From assembly GCA_016720935.1 (NCBI GenBank), contig JADKJP010000006.1, forward strand, positions 1,178,001 through 1,242,000: a DNA stretch of 64,000 nt, written 5' to 3'. The notes beneath the pieces were generated by a model, which was not told where the DNA came from, made no database searches, and worked only from the letters and a program-made list of their open reading frames with translations. Positions 56,024 through 64,000 of this stretch are shown here, one piece after another. This DNA is from Bacteroidota bacterium. Lineage in GTDB: Bacteria; Bacteroidota; Bacteroidia; AKYH767-A; 2013-40CM-41-45. Position 1 is the stretch's first letter, and every line of letters starts with the position of its first letter. The translations under genes and the position numbers were made by a program.

Positions 56024-57229
56024 TTATTTCTTAAATTTTCTTTTAGCCGAAATTTTTTCTACCCAGATATTGATGAACAGCGTTAAGATGAACAAAATAC
56101 ATCCCAGTGCGAATAATGCCTGATAGTGAACTCCGCCTTGAGGTGCCTCACCTAGTTCTGCTGCAATTGTTGCAGGAATTGTACGAACTGGCTGCAACAA
56201 AGAATGTGGCATCACAGCTGCGTTTCCGGTCACCATGAGCACAGCCATGGTTTCCCCGATCGCCCTGCCAATTCCCAGGATAGCGGCTGCGGAAATGCCC
56301 GACATTGAATAAGGCAGCACAACACGATGTATGGTTTGCCATCTGTTTGCTCCTAAAGCCAGAGAAGCTTCTTTCATGCTTCGTGGTGTATTGCGAATGG
56401 CATCTTCAGAAACTGTGATGATTGTAGGCAGTGCCATGATTCCAAGAACAATGGATCCGGCCAATGCAGTTTCACCGACAGGTAAGTTGAACACATCATG
56501 AATTAGAGGTACAATAACGATCAGGCCAAAAAAGCCATACACAACGGAAGGAATTCCGGCAAGTAATTCTATGATAGGTTTCAAAACTTTGCGAACTCTT
56601 TCATTTGCTACTTCCGCCATATAAATTGCTGTGGCGATACCAATCGGCAGGGCAAATAAAATCGCGAAAATGGAAACGAGTAAGGTTCCGAGAATCAATG
56701 GTAAAACGCCAAGCTGGACAGCCGGTTCGGCAGTGGGGAACCATTCCTTTCCAAAGAGAAAATCGGGAATGTTGTTCTTGTCAACCTTCACAATTTTCCC
56801 CTTCAAATCACTTGCAAGGTATTTGTCAGTGTAAACAGCTAGCAGGTTCGGAATACTGTCAACTAAAGTGTTGAGTTTTTCCGGCAGGTATTCAAAGTTC
56901 TCGCCAATTTCTTCATCGGAAAAATATGCTGATAAATCATTGATCGTAAAAAGCAATATCGTATCATTCTTTCCGCCAAGATCTTTCCAATTGGTTATTT
57001 GCTGATCAAATATTTGTTTCAATTGTGCCGCTGTAAGATGTTCAACGGGATTATTTTTATTGACGACGATGACGTTGCGATTTTCAAGTGGAGAAGTGGT
57101 AAACAAGCCAAGACCTTCCTTGAAAAGAAAGATTACAATCAATAGAACTGTAATGGTTGTCAGTGAACCGCTCATCAGCAGCAAACCTTCAATGAACTTC
57201 TCAGTAAACCTTTTTAAAAAATGCTTCAC
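56024..57229 (-). CDS. pstC: Phosphate ABC transporter permease PstC with PstS-like periplasmic insert
   Basis: 401 aa, about 85 more than E. coli PstC. GTG start at 57229; the frame is stopped just upstream. One helix at ~20-38, an extra periplasmic segment (~45-170), then the permease core with the EAA loop SMKEASLALGANRWQTIHRVVLP. The insert VNKNNPVEHLTAAQLKQIFD...ITNWKDLGG matches PstS of the same operon (VNPSNKVGKLTREQLEGIFT...IKNWKEVGG). This suggests a built-in binding-protein fragment next to the channel. Confidence 0.93.
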   Translation of the reverse strand: MKHFLKRFTEKFIEGLLLMSGSLTTITVLLIVIFLFKEGLGLFTTSPLENRNVIVVNKNNPVEHLTAAQLKQIFDQQITNWKDLGGKNDTILLFTINDLSAYFSDEEIGENFEYLPEKLNTLVDSIPNLLAVYTDKYLASDLKGKIVKVDKNNIPDFLFGKEWFPTAEPAVQLGVLPLILGTLLVSIFAILFALPIGIATAIYMAEVANERVRKVLKPIIELLAGIPSVVYGFFGLIVIVPLIHDVFNLPVGETALAGSIVLGIMALPTIITVSEDAIRNTPRSMKEASLALGANRWQTIHRVVLPYSMSGISAAAILGIGRAIGETMAVLMVTGNAAVMPHSLLQPVRTIPATIAAELGEAPQGGVHYQALFALGCILFILTLFINIWVEKISAKRKFKK

Positions 57230-57374
57230 CTGGCTGTTTTGTTAATCTTGTTGTAACAATTCATTCACAACTTTTGTTTGCTTACACAAACAGCAGTGGT
57301 AAAAAATTACCACCGCTGTTTCAAAATTCAAGGGGATGAATTTTGATTTTCAGGAATGTGCCCTAAAACCCAAC

Positions 57375-58193
57375 TTATTTCAGAGAAATATAACCAACTT
57401 TATTTACCAGCTCTTGCCCTTCAGCACCCAGTACGTAGTCAATGAATGGTTTTACACTTGCTTCTTTAGAAGTAGGGTAGTAGAAATACAAGGGACGAAC
57501 GATAGGATAAGTCTTATTTTTTGCCGCTTCCACAGAGGAGTTGACATAAGTTTTTCCCTGGTTGTAAGAAACCGCTACATCTTTCACTTCTTTGGTTACA
57601 TAGGCAAGGCCAACATAACCAATCGCACCTTTGGTTTGACTTACAGATTGAATGATTGCTCCGGTTGCCGGCATGTTCAAAACAGATGAAGCGTAATTTT
57701 TACGGTTCATTACATGTTCTTTGAAGAACTCATAAGTACCGGAACTGGTTTCACGTGAGTAAACGATAATTTGAAGATCATCACCACCCACTTCTTTCCA
57801 GTTTTTAATTTTTCCGGTAAAAATTCCTTCCAATTGTTCACGGGTAAGTTTACCTACTTTGTTGGATGGATTTACGATAACGGATAAGGCATCATTCGCG
57901 ATGATTACTTCTTTGAAAGCACGACCTGCATCCTGAAGCTTCATTCGCTCATCCATTTTAATTTTTCTTGAGGACATCGCGATATCCGTTGAGTTGTCAA
58001 GGAGTGCGGAGATTCCAACACCACTTCCGCCACCTACAACAGTAACACTTTTACCAGTATTCTTTTTCATAAAAGTTTCCGCTTCTTTTTGAGCAAGTGG
58101 CAATACTGTATCACTACCTTTGATCACTATTTTTTGGGCGGATAGAGTTGCAGAAATCCCAAGGGTTAATGCAAATACAATTAGTTTTTTCAT
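57375..58193 (-). CDS. pstS: Phosphate-binding protein PstS
   Basis: 272 aa. Signal peptide 1-19, no lipobox, so a soluble periplasmic protein. Phosphate-contact motifs KGSDTVLPLAQ, GGGSGVGISAL and SRETSSGTYEFF are intact. It delivers phosphate to PstCA. Between the porin (55 bp) and pstC (145 bp). Confidence 0.96.
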   Translation of the reverse strand: MKKLIVFALTLGISATLSAQKIVIKGSDTVLPLAQKEAETFMKKNTGKSVTVVGGGSGVGISALLDNSTDIAMSSRKIKMDERMKLQDAGRAFKEVIIANDALSVIVNPSNKVGKLTREQLEGIFTGKIKNWKEVGGDDLQIIVYSRETSSGTYEFFKEHVMNRKNYASSVLNMPATGAIIQSVSQTKGAIGYVGLAYVTKEVKDVAVSYNQGKTYVNSSVEAAKNKTYPIVRPLYFYYPTSKEASVKPFIDYVLGAEGQELVNKVGYISLK

Positions 58194-58248
58194 TTTATTT
58201 TTGATTAGATACTTCTGTTTTGTTTGTTGAATTGGTTGAAATTACTAT

Positions 58249-59619
58249 TTAGAATTTAACCTGCATTCTTAAAGTGAATGAATTGTCTTTTAAATCTTTT
58301 GTATAACCGGAAAGACTTGAACTGGTTTCATTAGTTACGACATCGTAATAGGCCGTAAGTTTCACATTCGCATCCCAACGGTATGCTAATCCAAGACCAA
58401 GTGTTGTGTATTTGAGATCAGTAGAATTGGTCTTGACAGCATTTGAAGTAACGGATTTACCTATTGCATCACCTTCGATCTCAGTATTTGGATCATACCA
58501 GTCGTATTTTACTATTGCCTGGAAACGTGATTGAGCGATGTTCTGCAGGAAGTAAAAATAGGCTCCGCTGAATTTACGTTTGTAAATATCAGTAGTAACA
58601 GGAAGGTTAGAGTTAATACTTTTTGTACTTCCTGTATTGCCTGTTCCTGAAGGCTGATCGCCCTGGATATATTCTGCTCTGAGTGTAGTCAAACCAGCTG
58701 CCCAATCTATGCTGAATTGAAAGTCAGCACCGTAATACACTCTTTCTGTGAAATTCCGGGTGTTGATGTTGACTGATTTCACATCGTCTTTTTTGCTTTC
58801 AATCACATAACCTTTTACACCATTTGAATCCACACCGAATTTGTAAACATTGACAGTATCAATTCTGTAACCACCGGTATAATATGAAAACCCAAGACCA
58901 TATTTAATCTTTTCAGATTTTGTGGTGCGGTTCATTCCAAGGTGGGCAATGAAGTCCTTCTTTTTATCAAAATCACTTACATTTTCACCAGCGCCAGGTG
59001 CACCATTTCCATTAAACCAACCCGCATCCAGTTTCAACCAGTTCCAATTGGAAGTTTTTGGCCCCTGGATACTCAACATTGCTCCGAGATCACGTTCACC
59101 CGGGAATATCAATTGAGACATTCTTCCGCGCTCAGGACTTTCTCTAAGGCTGGAGGAATAAACAATTTCATAACCAAATGGACGATTTTGCATACCGGCA
59201 GTTACAGAGAACCAACCGGACCATGGATCAGTGAATTTTCCATAAGCGTCTTTTATCGCAAGTCCTTTTTCGGTTACATCAAATTGAAGAACATACTGAG
59301 AAGTTGAAATTCCTTTGTCATTTACCGGAGCATCATATTGTGCCTTTAAACGTCCACGACGGATCATAAAACGTTTATCATTTCCGGCTCCAAAAGCTCC
59401 ACCGTTATAAGCAGCGGCACCTGTTGAATCACCGTATTGAAATTGAGTTTGGATATACCCACTCAATTTGATCCGTTTCAAAACGTCAAGTTCTGAGCGA
59501 ATACCTGCTACGTGATTGGTTAAAGTGTCTAAAGGATTCACTTCAGCATCCTGAGCAAATGATCCTGTTGCAATAAGATTAGCAACAAGAAAAATGATTT
59601 TAGTAAACTTTTGTTTCAT
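58249..59619 (-). CDS. OprP/OprO-type phosphate-selective porin
   Basis: 456 aa from the ATG at 59619, where the signal peptide begins cleanly (KQKFTKIIFLVANLIATGSFAQ); an ATG at 59634 is also in frame. A short coiled N-terminal part is followed by a 16-strand barrel with FMIRRGRLKAQYDAPVN, SQYVLQFDVTEKGLAIKDAYGKFT and QNRPFGYEIVYSSSLRESPERGRMSQLIFPGERDLG, the OprP signatures; terminal F. Phosphate or polyphosphate entry across the outer membrane is supported by the downstream pst genes. Confidence 0.92.
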   Translation of the reverse strand: MKQKFTKIIFLVANLIATGSFAQDAEVNPLDTLTNHVAGIRSELDVLKRIKLSGYIQTQFQYGDSTGAAAYNGGAFGAGNDKRFMIRRGRLKAQYDAPVNDKGISTSQYVLQFDVTEKGLAIKDAYGKFTDPWSGWFSVTAGMQNRPFGYEIVYSSSLRESPERGRMSQLIFPGERDLGAMLSIQGPKTSNWNWLKLDAGWFNGNGAPGAGENVSDFDKKKDFIAHLGMNRTTKSEKIKYGLGFSYYTGGYRIDTVNVYKFGVDSNGVKGYVIESKKDDVKSVNINTRNFTERVYYGADFQFSIDWAAGLTTLRAEYIQGDQPSGTGNTGSTKSINSNLPVTTDIYKRKFSGAYFYFLQNIAQSRFQAIVKYDWYDPNTEIEGDAIGKSVTSNAVKTNSTDLKYTTLGLGLAYRWDANVKLTAYYDVVTNETSSSLSGYTKDLKDNSFTLRMQVKF

Positions 59620-59694
59620 GGGTGATTGGTTCATTTATTTAAGCTCAAAGGACGCAAGTGTAAATTATTGCAATATGGTTTCAATATTAAGTGA

Positions 59695-59708
59695 ATGTTA
59701 AATGTAAA
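59695..59708. promoter_or_regulatory. Tandem heptamer upstream of the phosphate porin
   Basis: ATGTTAA followed directly by ATGTAAA, on the minus strand TTTACAT-TTAACAT, 61-75 bp upstream of the porin frame. Direct repeats of this kind can bind OmpR-family regulators; weak evidence. Confidence 0.3.
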
Positions 59709-59867
59709 CCGAGAGTATCTATTGTGTTAAGTCCCAATACTGAATTTACTTGTAGTTAAATGTATGATTATCAGTATTTAATGAGATTTTTGCACCTTTT
59801 GACTTTGACAGTTTTAGAAAATGCCTGGAAGAAGACGCAAGCTGATTGATTTGCTTGAATTGTGTGA

Positions 59868-60563
59868 TTATATGGAAAATCGGTAACCCAGACCCTTTTG
59901 AGTTTGTATGTAATTCTCTCCAAGCTTCCGACGCAGTCTTAAAATATGAACATCAATGGTCCTGTCATTAGAATTAAAAGTACGGGACCACACTTTTTGA
60001 AAAATTTCTTCCCTACTGAATAATTTTCCAGGTTGTGAAGCCAGTAGATGAAGTAATTCAAATTCCTTTCTGGAAACTGAAATTTGCTGATGATTTAAAT
60101 AAACAGAATAAGATTCCCGGTCGATGTAAAAATGTGACCGGCTTTCCATTTTAGCCTGTAGTGAAATGGAATTTCTATTCGCGCCAATTCGTGTGTAAAT
60201 TCTGCGAATCAATGCTTCTGTTTTAATAGGACGTGGTATGAAATCATCAGCACCTGAATTGAACGCAGCTACTTCCGTTTTTTCGTCCAGTTTTTCTGAT
60301 AAAATGAGAATCCGGCTGTGTTTAAATTCAGAAGTGGATCGCAATGAATGGCAGAGTTCAAAACAAGCGAGATCCTTTTGCAGAGTATCCAGAAGAATTA
60401 CATCAGGAATGTTTTTATTGATTGCTTCTGAGATTCTGGAATATTCCTGAATCCAGTTTACCATAAATCCTGAATCTTGCAGGGATTTATCAAGACTTGA
60501 AATATCTGATTTCTGAGGTGCGACGAGGAGTACACTATAGGAGGGCTTGGATTGAAATTGCAT
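59868..60563 (-). CDS. OmpR-family response regulator with degenerate receiver
   Basis: 231 aa from ATG 60563. The receiver keeps the phospho-acceptor aspartate (VILLDTLQKD) but lacks the acidic pair (VLLVAPQKSD) and has arginine for the conserved lysine (FIPRPI). The C-terminal winged helix is normal (SRKEFELLHLLASQPGKLFSREEIFQKVWSR ... TIDVHILRLRRKLGENYIQTQKGLGYRFS). Two bases separate it from the preceding receiver gene. Likely a regulator of the adjacent phosphate locus in PhoB's place; not proven. Confidence 0.9.
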   Translation of the reverse strand: MQFQSKPSYSVLLVAPQKSDISSLDKSLQDSGFMVNWIQEYSRISEAINKNIPDVILLDTLQKDLACFELCHSLRSTSEFKHSRILILSEKLDEKTEVAAFNSGADDFIPRPIKTEALIRRIYTRIGANRNSISLQAKMESRSHFYIDRESYSVYLNHQQISVSRKEFELLHLLASQPGKLFSREEIFQKVWSRTFNSNDRTIDVHILRLRRKLGENYIQTQKGLGYRFSI

Positions 60564-60565
60564 GA

Positions 60566-60949
60566 TCAAGCCTTTTGTATTAGTTCTTTAATCATTCCAA
60601 GGAGAATGGCAGGGCGGATAGGCTTGGTGATGAAATGATCTCCACCTGCATCAATGGCGTTCATGGTGGTGTATTCATCTGAATCAGCTGTCAGAAACAA
60701 AATTGGAATGTCCTTGATCAAATCATCATGTTTGATAATTCTACAGGCTTCTATACCTGAAATTCCGGGCATCCGGATGTCCATGATTATTAAATCAGGA
60801 TGATTCTTTTCTGTCGATGCAATGGCTTCAACACCTGAATTGGCAGTAAATACGATATAATTTTCCTTCTTGAGATTGTATGAAAGTATTTCTACAATAT
60901 CCGGCTCATCATCTACAACAAGTACTTTCAAAGGAGTTTCCATTTTCAT
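60566..60949 (-). CDS. Single-domain response regulator
   Basis: 127 aa, CheY-like. Complete active site: VVDDEPD, LIIMDIRMPGISG, FLTADS and ITKPIRP. Cotranscribed with the DNA-binding regulator that follows. No histidine kinase in the region, so the phosphodonor is elsewhere. It may pass signals to the atypical partner by dimerisation. Confidence 0.94.
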   Translation of the reverse strand: MKMETPLKVLVVDDEPDIVEILSYNLKKENYIVFTANSGVEAIASTEKNHPDLIIMDIRMPGISGIEACRIIKHDDLIKDIPILFLTADSDEYTTMNAIDAGGDHFITKPIRPAILLGMIKELIQKA

Positions 60950-61102
60950 TTTATTTCAAAAGTACACGCATGACATGAACTGGGCATTACTCGTATGTAA
61001 ACATACTGTTAACGTTTTCAGGTCTGGTTTCGATTCTGTACAGAAAGCTGCCGGGCAGAATGATTCATTTTCCTTTGTATAAAAAGGGTCAACTCGGGAA
61101 AT

Positions 61103-61465
61103 TTATCCATGAAAAGCCACGACAGGTTGGTATTCACGGACCCTGAAGGCATTGTCATAACAAGAAGGTTGCAGTGCTTCGATAAACATGTCCGCGAATT
61201 CATTTTCGTAATTGTTATCCTGAAAAAAGGAGCCATTAGTACCTGAAAAACTATTGGACATAACCAGAAGTCTGACACCTTGTCCATGAATGGCTAATTG
61301 TATATCCAGAAGAGAGTACATTCCCAATGAATCGGATTGTTTCACTGCCCGGATCATTCCCCGTTCCCGGTCATCAGTTTGAATACTAAATTTCATCCTG
61401 GCCAAAACTGTGATGCATGACCGGAAAGCTTCTTGTTCCTGGCTATTGTAGACATAGATTTTCAT
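61103..61465 (-). CDS. Small protein, unknown
   Basis: 120 aa, soluble, with no signal peptide. Helix around residues 9-25 followed by strands (FSIQTDD, MIRAVKQ, LLDIQLAIHGQGVRLLVMSN). The spacing of conserved positions matches the 100-aa protein at 6222-6524. It sits 153 bp upstream of the response-regulator pair on the same strand and may share their regulation. Confidence 0.7.
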   Translation of the reverse strand: MKIYVYNSQEQEAFRSCITVLARMKFSIQTDDRERGMIRAVKQSDSLGMYSLLDIQLAIHGQGVRLLVMSNSFSGTNGSFFQDNNYENEFADMFIEALQPSCYDNAFRVREYQPVVAFHG

Positions 61466-61633
61466 AATTTTTTAAGTGTAAAGGAACAGTCTCAATGTTG
61501 AGAAATAATTATTCCCGCATTAAGCCTTAATAAAATTGCGTGTATTTTCGTTACAGGTATATTGGATTTCAGGAATGCGGCAACTTTCTGATTACCATAT
61601 TATTGCGAGATTATTTCAAGGCATACCATCAGG

Positions 61634-62686
61634 ATGGCAACAAAGAAGAGCTCACTAAAAAAGTTTATGTGGATCATTGCACTGATCCTGTTAGTTGTTG
61701 TCGCGGTCCTGGGGACTTTGATTTATAAAAAAATCTATTCTCCCAATGTAATGACCAGTAAAAAAAGTCCCCAGTATATCCTGATTCCAACAGGTTCAAC
61801 TTTTGAAGATGTAGTTAAAATCCTGGATGATCAGAAATTGCTTATCGATGAAAAGTCTTTTCGATGGACAGCCGGACAAATGAATTATGTTACAAAAGTC
61901 AGACCTGGAAGATATCAGCTTACAGCGAGGATGAACAACAAGTCGCTGATCAGCTTGCTTCGTTCCGGAAAACAGGTGCCGGTTATGGTTGTGTTTAATA
62001 ATATCCGCACCAAGGAGGAACTGTCAGATCGCGTTGCAGCGCAAATTGAAGCCAGATCAGCTTCTATACTGAATTTACTGAATGATCCTGATTATGCACA
62101 GAAGCTGGGATTTACTCCAGAGAATATTCTTTCAATGTTTTTACCGGATACCTATGAGTTTTACTGGAATACTTCCGCGGATCAATTCATAAAAAAAATG
62201 AAGAAGGAGTACGATAAATTCTGGAATGCGGAAAGAATTGCGAAAGCAAAGGCGATTCCACTTACACAGGTCCAGGTTTCAACTCTTGCATCTATTGTTC
62301 AATTGGAAACCAATAAGGAAGATGAAAAACCGGTTGTCGCAGGAGTTTATCTCAACAGGTATAAAAAAGACTGGAAACTTGAAGCAGATCCCACACTGGT
62401 TTATGCATTGGGCGATTTTACGATTAACAGAGTGCTTTCAATCTATAAAGAAATAGATTCTCCGTATAATACCTATATGTACAAAGGCCTACCACCTGGT
62501 CCGATTTGTCTGCCAACAACCTCATCCATTAATGCTGTACTGAATTATACGCGTCACGAATACATGTATTTTTGTGCCAGAGATGATTTCAGCGGATATC
62601 ATAGTTTTGCTTCAACGTATGATAAACACCTGTTAAATGCGCGGAGATTCCAAAAGGCCCTTGATAGAAGAGGGATTCGTTCTTAA
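61634..62686 (+). CDS. mltG: Endolytic murein transglycosylase
   Basis: 350 aa. Short cytoplasmic N-terminus, one membrane helix (WIIALILLVVVAVLGTLIY), a LysM-like region (ILIPTGSTFEDVVKILDDQKLL) and the YceG catalytic domain with ASIVQLETN, GVYLNRYK, LEADPTLVYALG and PYNTYMYKGLPPGPICLP. It ends growing peptidoglycan strands in the periplasm. Confidence 0.96.
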   Translation: MATKKSSLKKFMWIIALILLVVVAVLGTLIYKKIYSPNVMTSKKSPQYILIPTGSTFEDVVKILDDQKLLIDEKSFRWTAGQMNYVTKVRPGRYQLTARMNNKSLISLLRSGKQVPVMVVFNNIRTKEELSDRVAAQIEARSASILNLLNDPDYAQKLGFTPENILSMFLPDTYEFYWNTSADQFIKKMKKEYDKFWNAERIAKAKAIPLTQVQVSTLASIVQLETNKEDEKPVVAGVYLNRYKKDWKLEADPTLVYALGDFTINRVLSIYKEIDSPYNTYMYKGLPPGPICLPTTSSINAVLNYTRHEYMYFCARDDFSGYHSFASTYDKHLLNARRFQKALDRRGIRS

Positions 62687-62694
62687 TTCATAAA

Positions 62695-63780
62695 ATGCAA
62701 AAGTTAATTCTCTTTATTCTCATTTTATACAGGGCAACTTCTCTCGCTGCTCCTACACCTGTTTTACTTTTTTTAAGTGAACGTGACCAGGCTGACTCCC
62801 TTGGATACAATATTGTGAAGGAATTGCCACCATTGGTGTATAATGAAATCATGTCGGGCCGACTTTCCCTGTGGGATTCACCAAAAAAGGAAGTTCAGAT
62901 TAAACCTTCCACACTTCGCAAACTTGAAGAATCATCCGGGATGGAATTTTCAAAAGCTGCACAATTGTTTATCTATGAAATGTGGGATATTGCCAGAAAG
63001 GACGGGGAGTTGAATACGATTGGTTTTTACTTTTCTAACCGTACCGCCAATGGAGAAGAAATTTCATACGGATACGTGGATGCAGATCCACTCGATCACC
63101 TCTTCAGGCATACGCCAATTCCTACAAATGCGAATGGCAATTGCTATACATCATTCGAAAGTATTCTTACCAATAAGTATTATTTCTACAACATTGTTCA
63201 GTACGGTGAAAAGCAGATCTCTAACCTTAAGGAAGCAATTGAACTGAAAGAAGAAGTAAGGAAATTTCTGGATATAAAAACCAATCCACCCGTTTTCGAT
63301 TGTAAGGTACTTTGGTATACAATTGACGGACTTGGAAAGGAAGAAAATCCCGGAACAAAAGCGTCACAGTCGTTTCTTGCCGCTCTGCAATCCTTCCTGA
63401 ATGAAAACCGTGAGGTATTTTACAATCTTGGAGGCGATAAAATCCGGAATTTTATGCAGCCGGGCAAAATTCTGGTCAACAGAATGGAAGTGAGGGAAAG
63501 GTGGAAAAAACAGGATAATCAGATTGTTTATGAGTTTGAAATGGCAAGGATCTATGTTGATGATAAACCATTGGATTCACTTTCAGCAACGGATTTCAAA
63601 AAACTGGACTTTCTTGTTGATTTTAAATCACCAGCTGATTTTCTGAATGAAAAAGAGTTTTATTTTCGCATTTTTAAAATTAACTCTCAGGAAATTGATT
63701 CGGCAAAATCAGATGCATTTCTGAATGGATTGAAAACATGGAAATGGAATGTATTGACAGAATTCGCGAAGTATGAATAG
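62695..63780 (+). CDS. Secreted protein of unknown function
   Basis: 361 aa. Probable signal peptide 1-18 (LILFILILYRATSLAA). Mixed alpha/beta, no cysteine cluster and no membrane segment. Distinct features are SLGYNIVKELPPLVYNEIMSGRLSLWDSPKKEVQIKPSTL near residue 36 and a middle part YVDADPLDHLFRHTPIPTNANGNCYTS. A faint resemblance to GldN-type gliding proteins was considered but is not supported by signature blocks. 8 bp after mltG, so co-transcribed. Confidence 0.75.
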   Translation: MQKLILFILILYRATSLAAPTPVLLFLSERDQADSLGYNIVKELPPLVYNEIMSGRLSLWDSPKKEVQIKPSTLRKLEESSGMEFSKAAQLFIYEMWDIARKDGELNTIGFYFSNRTANGEEISYGYVDADPLDHLFRHTPIPTNANGNCYTSFESILTNKYYFYNIVQYGEKQISNLKEAIELKEEVRKFLDIKTNPPVFDCKVLWYTIDGLGKEENPGTKASQSFLAALQSFLNENREVFYNLGGDKIRNFMQPGKILVNRMEVRERWKKQDNQIVYEFEMARIYVDDKPLDSLSATDFKKLDFLVDFKSPADFLNEKEFYFRIFKINSQEIDSAKSDAFLNGLKTWKWNVLTEFAKYE

Positions 63781-63858
63781 TTCAGGGCTAATGAAGGACC
63801 GTTCATGCTTCAAACGTTTGAAAGAAAGTAAAAATTAAAGCAGATAAACAATAAAAAA

Positions 63859-64000
63859 ATGGATAAGATAAAATTTGGAACTGACGGTTGGCGCGCTATT
63901 ATCGCACATGATTTTACAGTTGAAAATGTCGCCAGGGTATCTGAAGCGACCGCGAAATGGTTATTAAAGCTGAAGAAAAATCCAACGGTAATGGTTGGAC
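63859..64000 (+). CDS. Phosphoglucomutase/phosphomannomutase family (3' end outside window)
   Basis: The first 47 codons are present and then the window ends. IKFGTDGWRAIIAHDFTVENVAR is the N-terminal signature of alpha-D-phosphohexomutases, which interconvert sugar 1- and 6-phosphates. The phosphoserine loop lies outside, so the substrate class cannot be decided. Confidence 0.85.
   Translation, partial: MDKIKFGTDGWRAIIAHDFTVENVARVSEATAKWLLKLKKNPTVMVG

Noticed and set aside
61103..61465. PII-like or ACT-domain protein
   Set aside because: Length and strand order are suggestive, but the T-loop and ligand motifs are absent.

Overview
The window comes from a chromosome of the phylum Bacteroidota (Bacteroidetes), probably a free-living aerobic or environmental lineage. 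The evidence is a SusC/SusD pair, three secreted proteins with C-terminal type IX secretion (T9SS) sorting tails, BatA and DUF4294 proteins, FKBP lipoproteins, TAnnTTTG-like promoter elements and few Shine-Dalgarno sites. I saw no rRNA, tRNA, CRISPR array, insertion sequence, integrase or prophage gene. Both ends cut genes: endonuclease III at the left and a phosphohexomutase at the right.

Layout. 0-6.5 kb: nth, a short-chain dehydrogenase, a phytanoyl-CoA dioxygenase-like enzyme, and a run holding a small protein, a class III aminotransferase and a response regulator/histidine kinase pair. 7-11.8 kb: a T9SS-exported subtilase, then nrnA and two FKBP lipoproteins. 11.8-17.2 kb: a minus-strand run of a DUF2400 protein, a BatA/VWA membrane protein, a dihydroorotase-like protein with a degraded metal site, a low-molecular-weight phosphatase and an RsmI-like methylase. 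17.2-23.4 kb: an AT-rich accessory-looking island with an atypical receiver, small proteins, a long hairpin, two large paralogous helical proteins, a putative secreted beta-rich protein and an HTH regulator. 23.3-25.4 kb: selU-selD. 25.4-31.3 kb: secreted proteins, including a multidomain lysyl oxidase homologue, a GEVED/T9SS protein and a kelch/T9SS protein, followed by a LolD-type ATPase gene. 32.4-42.5 kb: DinB, sucC, agmatinase-like, accC, DUF4294, 3-hydroxyacyl-CoA dehydrogenase, a polysaccharide-initiation trio and pcm. 42.6-49.6 kb: SusD/SusC, an outer-membrane barrel, smpB. 49.7-53.6 kb: mntR-mntH with a candidate operator, and pyrD. 53.6-61.5 kb: a complete phosphate-uptake locus (porin, pstS, pstC, pstA, pstB, phoU) with two upstream response regulators. 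61.6-64 kb: mltG, an unknown secreted protein and the mutase start.

The parts most worth a second look are the 17.2-23.4 kb island with its paralog pair, the lysyl oxidase homologue that keeps the cofactor Lys/Tyr pair, the PstS-like insert inside PstC, the transporter fused to a universal-stress domain under a probable MntR operator, two receivers with altered active sites, and a pair of heptad repeat arrays of the same consensus 48 kb apart. All family assignments come from reading motifs by eye; no database search was run.
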